A stretch of 64,000 bases of DNA from Oenanthe sinensis. Its lineage: Eukaryota; Streptophyta; Magnoliopsida; Apiales; Apiaceae. Both the position numbers and the translations under genes were made by a program. Shown here piece after piece: positions 58,782 through 64,000 of this stretch (position 1 is the first letter of the stretch; every line of letters begins with the position of its first letter). Where the stretch lies: the NCBI GenBank assembly GCA_028671895.1, contig CM053813.1, positions 9,238,001 through 9,302,000 of the forward strand. Direction: 5' to 3'. Under the pieces are notes generated by a model. That model did no database searches and was not told the DNA's origin. It saw only the letters and a list, made by a program, of their open reading frames with translations.

Positions 58782-61689
58782 TGTCATAACCCGTATTTCT
58801 GACGCTTGGGATTATTAAGAATTTTTGGATAAAATTTTTCATTTTTATTAAAGAATAATTTTATCTGAATTATTGCTTGAAGAGAGCTTAATGGTTGAAG
58901 CTGTAATATCAATATGCGATATAAATGAGTGTATGTAAATCAATTCAGAATTCAGAAAGTGACAACTTTTATTTGACCCTAATCTGGTCGTACTGTGTGG
59001 AAACGGTGAAGGAATATTTATTTGTTTCAAAATAAATATTCGAAGAAGATATTCATAATCTATGAAATAAATGAACGTATGTAAGATTCGTCAAAATTCG
59101 AAGATTCGCAACTTAATTTCTGACCGTTGTGGGGCCATATCGGTACCAAAAATGTGGAGGAATATTTATTTCCTTCGAAATTAGTTTCAAAGCTATATTA
59201 TTAACCTAGGGAATATATAATCGTATGTAGGATTCGTCAGGAATTGAGAATAAGTAATTCTGGATTTAAGATGATTTAAACGATTAAAAACGATCTAAAA
59301 TAAATAGTAAAAACATTCGGACTCCAAATGTCTTGAAATTTCAGAGGATTCTCTGGGATGATAAATGTTGACTAAGTGTGTAATTAGAAATTATACTTGA
59401 GGGATATAATTGAAATTGTAAATAAATAGTAGAATGCAAGAGAAATGGTGTAGGTGAATAGTATTTATTCGGAGAACTGTCTTGCAAATTTTGGAAACAA
59501 TTAAAGGTTATTAATTTAATAATAATGATTCATAATAGAATTATAAAATGAAAATTTAAATTTTGAAAGTTAAGTTTGTTGGAGGAATAAGGCACGAGAA
59601 CGAGTGATTAAAACGTTGTCGGAAAATTACGCGATTACTGCGAAACCTTTTTAATCAAGCTTCGGTGCACACAACCGCACAAGATTCTTTTTTCCTTTCT
59701 TCTCCCCCACCCCATCTGATCAGACCTCCATGGGAGAGGAGAAATCACCACAACTTGCTTGATTCTTGCTCGAATTCATCACTTAATGGCTTGATTCGAA
59801 GGTAATCATCTCACCTTGCTTTGTCTTGATTCTTGTAATCATTCCTCCACTAAATCTTCACTTATGATCCATGGAAGATGAACATGAATAGTGATTTCAA
59901 AAATTACAAAATTTATTTCTTGGGTTCAAGCTTTCCTTTAGATTAATTGATGATTGTTTAAGGTTATATAAGTTATGGGTAATGTAGATTGAGTTTGTCT
60001 GGTCCTAGAAACACATGCTTTGATTCATTGATTAATTGATGTTGTTTGAAGAGTTTGGGAATTTTGTTGGTTGGATTGGAGTAGTATAAAAATAGAAAAC
60101 GATGAGTTTACAAACGTTACCATGCCCATTTTTTTTCTTCCCCTTACTGCTGTAACTGTCCAGAAAATCTGGGAGCAGACTTTATCTGTTCTGGGCAAAT
60201 GGCTGATATGGTTAGTTTGTATATTGTCCCTAGATCGTTTGAGCGCTAATTTTGCGTCATTTGGAGTAACGAGCCAAAAGTTATGGCCGATTTAGTAACG
60301 GTAGCGCAGAAAATGAAAATCATGTTTTCCTTGAACTTTGAAGCTGTGATCACCCTAGTTAGGGGACTCCATAAATCTTGAAACTTTTATTTAAAATAAT
60401 AGGGACATATGAGATTATCTGAGAAAAAGAATTGTATTAAAAGGAGTAAAATCTGATTTATTAAAATTGATAGAGTGCAAGTTGTGTAATAATAATTCAC
60501 AGAAATGGTAATTCTGGAGCTGCTAGTTTGAGGCTCTGTTCTTTGAAGTATATGGTCCTGTTTTGGACAAGTTTTGATTTGGTAATGAAGTAGTAATTCC
60601 CTAGTTTATCCCTGCGAAAGAATCGCATTAAAAGAGTTAACGGTTGAGGATTTATGATTGTTTAAATGAGGGTAGTGCACGAATGACAAGCTGGGCATAT
60701 GCCTAAGTTTGAGGATGTGTTTCATCTGGCTAGACTTCTTGGATGGCTTTGAAACTTTTATGGGAGATTCCTTGTCAGTAATAGAAGACCTCAGAACATA
60801 AATTGTGTCAAAATGATTAATTTTCAATTTACTAAAAATGCTAGAAAACATGGTGTTAATTGGAATGAATATAAGAAAAAGATTAAACAACCATTTTGGG
60901 AAACGATTTCGAGCAAGTTAGAGGACTTGTCTCGAGTCGGTCAAGTAACGGAAGTTGTTGAGGAATATCATGACTACATGTAGATGTAAGGAACATGATT
61001 AAAAAGTATTGTCAAGATAACTTTTCGAATAGCTAAAGTAGGCTCGAGGAGGTGAAGTACCGGGCAAAATGTGGAGTAAATTGTATAAATTTACAATTAA
61101 CCTAATACATACATATGTATACTAAGAGTGGGTTCTTATATGATTATAGAGTACCCGGAACGCGGAGAAGTTGGAATAGCATTCCTTGGACTCCAAGCAA
61201 GTTTCCAATTTAATATCCCAGTTTACTGAGGGTTGAGGGTTAGCATAGAACCCTAATCCTTACTCAAATATTTTGTAAAGTTTTAAAATATAATGGAGCT
61301 TCTGGGAAATGCTTTAAATATTATTTTTAATTTAATATTGGTTATTTATTACCAATAAAATATTCTGCAGTTATTTTTGGGTTAACCACCCCACATTAGG
61401 GAACGAATCAATATTCATGACATTCTTCCCGTATATACCTGGGTCTTTTGAAACTTATATCTAGCTCCAATTAAATACCCTTTATTAAGGTTATTATAAA
61501 ATATAGTAACGACTCTCCGTGTTGTGTTCTTGAGTCTTCTTGATTCGAGTGCTTTGTCTTGTTGATTCGTTGACTAAGAGTCAACCCACATGCTACGAGA
61601 TTACTTCCACATAACTTGGGAAGTGAATCCATCATCTGATGTTGAAATCTTAAAAGAAGATTGTTGTTATTCTGAAAGGTGGGATTAAA

Positions 61690-62905
61690 TTAAATCAGCC
61701 CATAAAGAGATTATATAGAGAGAGGAATAAGTTTTCTAATTATAATCCAATTATAATCAATACTAATCTAATATTCTAAATTATTTAATTAAGTCTCACT
61801 TAATTAATTAATTATTAATTTTAGAATTAGTTTAAATAATTCATTTATTCTATTTATATAATTAATTAAGTCATACTTAATTAATATCATAAATAAAATA
61901 AATTACTTATTTAATTTAAATTCACAATTTAAATTATTTCTCCTTCAAGCGTTCTTTGTGTGTGACCCTGTAGGTTATTATTACGTTGGCAACAATTTTA
62001 ATATCTAATTAAAATTGTAAACAATGAGCGGCATCTAGTAATACATCATTGCTACCCAAGTAATAATAATAAATCGGTGATTCGATTAAGCCTTTCGTGA
62101 ATAATGTTTCATGTAATATAATCTCTTTAATCTTGATATTATAGATTAAATTCAAGGCATGTCTCGTGTCATCCTCTTCATAATTTAATCTTTATTTTCT
62201 TGATCGATGAGTAGACTATTAAAATCAAATCAACATTTGAGCACGGCCGTGCATTTCATAGTCTCACTCAAACAAGAGGTCAATAATATCACTCCTAAAA
62301 TTAGGAGGATTAAATCCTATCTAGATCATTTATATTTCTCATACGATTCATAATATACTCAATGTCCACTTTTATCATCATCCGGTCAAAGGTAACTTTT
62401 AATGTAATCAAAGTATATTAATTCTCGTATAGAAATATAATGATTTCAGGTCTAAGGATCATTACACCATTATCACAGTGAGAATTACTTATGACACTTA
62501 TTTAACATGTAGAATCTCACGGCGGGTCATTCCAGTGCCATGCATTGATATATGCACTTATGTTCTTGACTTTAGTATCACATACCTATGACCAATGAGA
62601 TGTGGTCATCTGTCAAGAAACATACTAGTCTTTGGGCATTATTATTGTCCTTAAATAATAATACTCGACTAGGGAATTTTAGGAATAAGATACTATTCAT
62701 ATAATCTCATTTTTAAGTCACATACTTAAAGATATATAATACGTATCAAAATTCCAAGGACATTTATTATGCTTTCAATTTATTACGCAGTAAATAAAAC
62801 ATAATAAATAAATAAAATCAATAAAACATAATCCTTAATAATAAATATTTTCCTTAAAATATAAAAAGTATTGTCTCTAGAGCACAATTACTAACATCAA
62901 CAAGC
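61690..62905 (-). mobile_element. LTR-like insertion in LTR D
   Basis: About 1.2 kb of AT-rich DNA without counterpart in LTR A. On the minus strand it begins TGTTGATGTTAGTAATTG, then CTCTAGAGACAATAC, a common start of plant copia LTRs; the segment with GTGTGACCCTGTAGG, GAGCGGCATCTAG and ATCATTGCTACCCAAG is also familiar from such LTRs. I could not find matching 5-bp flanks, so the exact ends are uncertain and the left end may be truncated. Confidence 0.6.
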
Positions 62906-63239
62906 GTTATGCTTGGGGAACTTAAATTAATTTCCGTTCCAGATATGGATAGGATTCTTCAAGGGACTAGAGAAAATTTTTGGGCCTTGATGTCGCCCGG
63001 TTTGCGTAAGCGGTCGATTGACACCGACCCAGCGAAAAATTATTTTCGGGTCTTTGATGTCGCCCGGTTAGCGTAAGAGGTCGATTGACACCGTCCCAGC
63101 GGATAAATATTTTAAGGCCCAAGTGTTGCCTTAGGTGATGATCGGTTAGGATCATCCGTCTACTAGTAGGAAATTTCACGGTACTCTACGACTGATCATC
63201 GTGTACTGTGGTTGTGCTCCAATATAGTCCCATTTCTTC

Positions 63240-63500
63240 CAATTGAAATTTGACATTTACTTTGTAATAAAGGCCTGGTGCTAAGTTACTGATAGTGTTA
63301 ATGGGAACTGTTGAACTTTCATTGGTCATACACTATAACGAAAGCCAAGGTGCTAAGTTACTATAGTGTTAATGAGAACTGTTGAACTATTATTGATTCT
63401 TTTCACAGTATATTGAACTGCTTGCTTATTGACACTCAAATGAATGGTACTTTGTGGATGAGGCCATTGTGCTAAGTCATTGATTCTGTCAGTCTCAAAA
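63240..63500. repeat. Degenerate repeats of about 85 bp in LTR D
   Basis: The phrase GTGCTAAGTTACT with GTGTTAATG and GAACTGTTGAAC occurs at about 63280, 63350 and, more diverged, 63470. LTR A and LTR B carry the reverse-complement versions near 36540-36880 and 45970-46310. Confidence 0.7.
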
Positions 63501-64000
63501 TTATGAATTTAAATTGTTGTATTGCAGTAACTTGAACTGCATTCTTATCATAAATATCTTCTTGTATCGTGAACTCTGATTCCTTTATTGTCGAGATATA
63601 ATTGGTTATACTTCTTTACTCATAATGTAAGTTGTATACTTTTATTGTTGAATATCCAGTTGGGATAATTGTGGCTATCACCTTTTCCTTGAAATATTCT
63701 GATAAATAACTTGTTGAGCATTCTTTGGCTCATTCTTGCTTTTTGTAAACCTTATATCTTGCAGTAAGACTTGTCCAGGGGATGCAAAGGAAAGGAGAGG
63801 CTCGAGCTTGAGTTAGTCAGGTTCAAGGCTTCTGCATGCGGTGTAAGCTAGATAGGATTTCAGTTTAGAATCCTAATAATTATTGTAAAATATGCAAGCT
63901 ATTAATAAATGTTTAAACATTGTTAACTCCTAATGTAACTTCAGGCAGAGGTTATATTAGTAGCATGAGATCCTGAGTTTATTACAGTTAGATTATAATA

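Larger units (their letters stand above)
26069..64000 (+). mobile_element. Element 3: sirevirus-like Ty1/copia element, heavily interrupted; 3' end outside the window
   Basis: 5' LTR 26069-27320, primer-binding site, gag, pol and third ORF are all plus strand. The third ORF is interrupted by gypsy DNA (35870-51191) and its last part ends at 51529; another gypsy element begins at 51624. The polypurine tract and 3' LTR were not seen and should lie beyond 64000. The expected duplicated target is ACATT (26064-26068). The LTR start TGAAAGGCATA equals that of element 1, so they are related families, but the rest is strongly diverged. Many stops and frameshifts make this copy older than element 1. 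Confidence 0.85.
51624..64000 (+). mobile_element. Gypsy element C (giant-LTR Ty3/gypsy), plus strand, runs out of the window
   Basis: 5' LTR part 51624-53939, internal part to 58781, 3' LTR from 58782 to past 64000. LTR starts TGTAATAACCCG and TGTCATAACCCG. It is a diverged relative of gypsy A, in opposite orientation. The right end of the 3' LTR can be projected: the last bases match LTR A at about 36060, so roughly 190 bp are missing. Confidence 0.85.
58782..64000 (+). repeat. 3' LTR of gypsy C (LTR D), incomplete at the window edge
   Basis: Starts TGTCATAACCCG after the purine tract. It follows the 5' copy to about 61030, then continues with sequence matching reverse-complemented LTR A (for example the parts matching 38750-38830 and 37500-37600 at 61150-61680, and 37030-36060 at 62960-63960). 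It lacks the 70-bp array and a segment matching 38840-39320, and carries an insertion at 61690-62905. Confidence 0.85.

Noticed and set aside
61675..62910. A precise solo-LTR call with target duplication in LTR D
   Set aside because: No matching 5-bp flanks could be found for any choice of TG/CA ends, so only an approximate insertion is reported.

Overview
This is plant nuclear DNA (a eudicot is likely, the species is not identifiable from the sequence). It is AT-rich and almost entirely transposable elements nested in one another; I found no host gene, no tRNA or rRNA gene and no bacterial feature. The diagnostic signs are long terminal repeats, primer-binding sites complementary to initiator-Met tRNA, polypurine tracts, 5-bp target-site duplications, Ty1/copia polyproteins (gag, protease, integrase, reverse transcriptase, RNase H) and Ty3/gypsy integrase remnants.

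Layout. Bases 1-2048 are featureless apart from a short LINE-like RNase H remnant. Base 2049 starts element 2, a minus-strand sirevirus-like copia element that runs out of the window. Element 1, a complete plus-strand sirevirus-like copia element (2884-17629, TSD CATAG), sits in the 3' LTR of element 2. Element 2 continues at 17630-26068 with a decayed third ORF and a decayed pol. Element 3, a plus-strand copia element, enters the integrase region of element 2 at 26069; its gag, pol and third ORF are broken. Inside the third ORF of element 3 lies a Ty3/gypsy element with giant LTRs (35870-44570), a 732-bp repeat of the ORF fragment (44571-45302) and a 5.9-kb solo LTR of the same gypsy family (45303-51191, TSD AACAG). 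Just after that ORF a second gypsy element of the family starts on the plus strand (51624 to past the window end); it contains a copia solo LTR (55617-56776, TSD ACACT) and another LTR-like insertion (about 61690-62905).

The most interesting pattern is shared by the three copia elements. Each has its own short, self-complementary motif (GATCGAG in element 1, TGACAGTA in element 2, AAGTCTTACCG in element 3), repeated in two places: in the LTR upstream of the TATA box, and again in the spacer between pol and a third ORF. In elements 1 and 2 the spacer array is followed at once by a second TATA box, a CT-rich tract and the third ORF; in element 1 the 728-nt leader has no ATG. The third ORFs are recognisably related and share basic, nuclear-localisation-like clusters rather than an evident signal peptide or membrane anchor. 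I infer that the third ORF has its own promoter copied from the LTR design, and that its product, usually called env-like, may instead be a nuclear protein acting through the element's own repeats.
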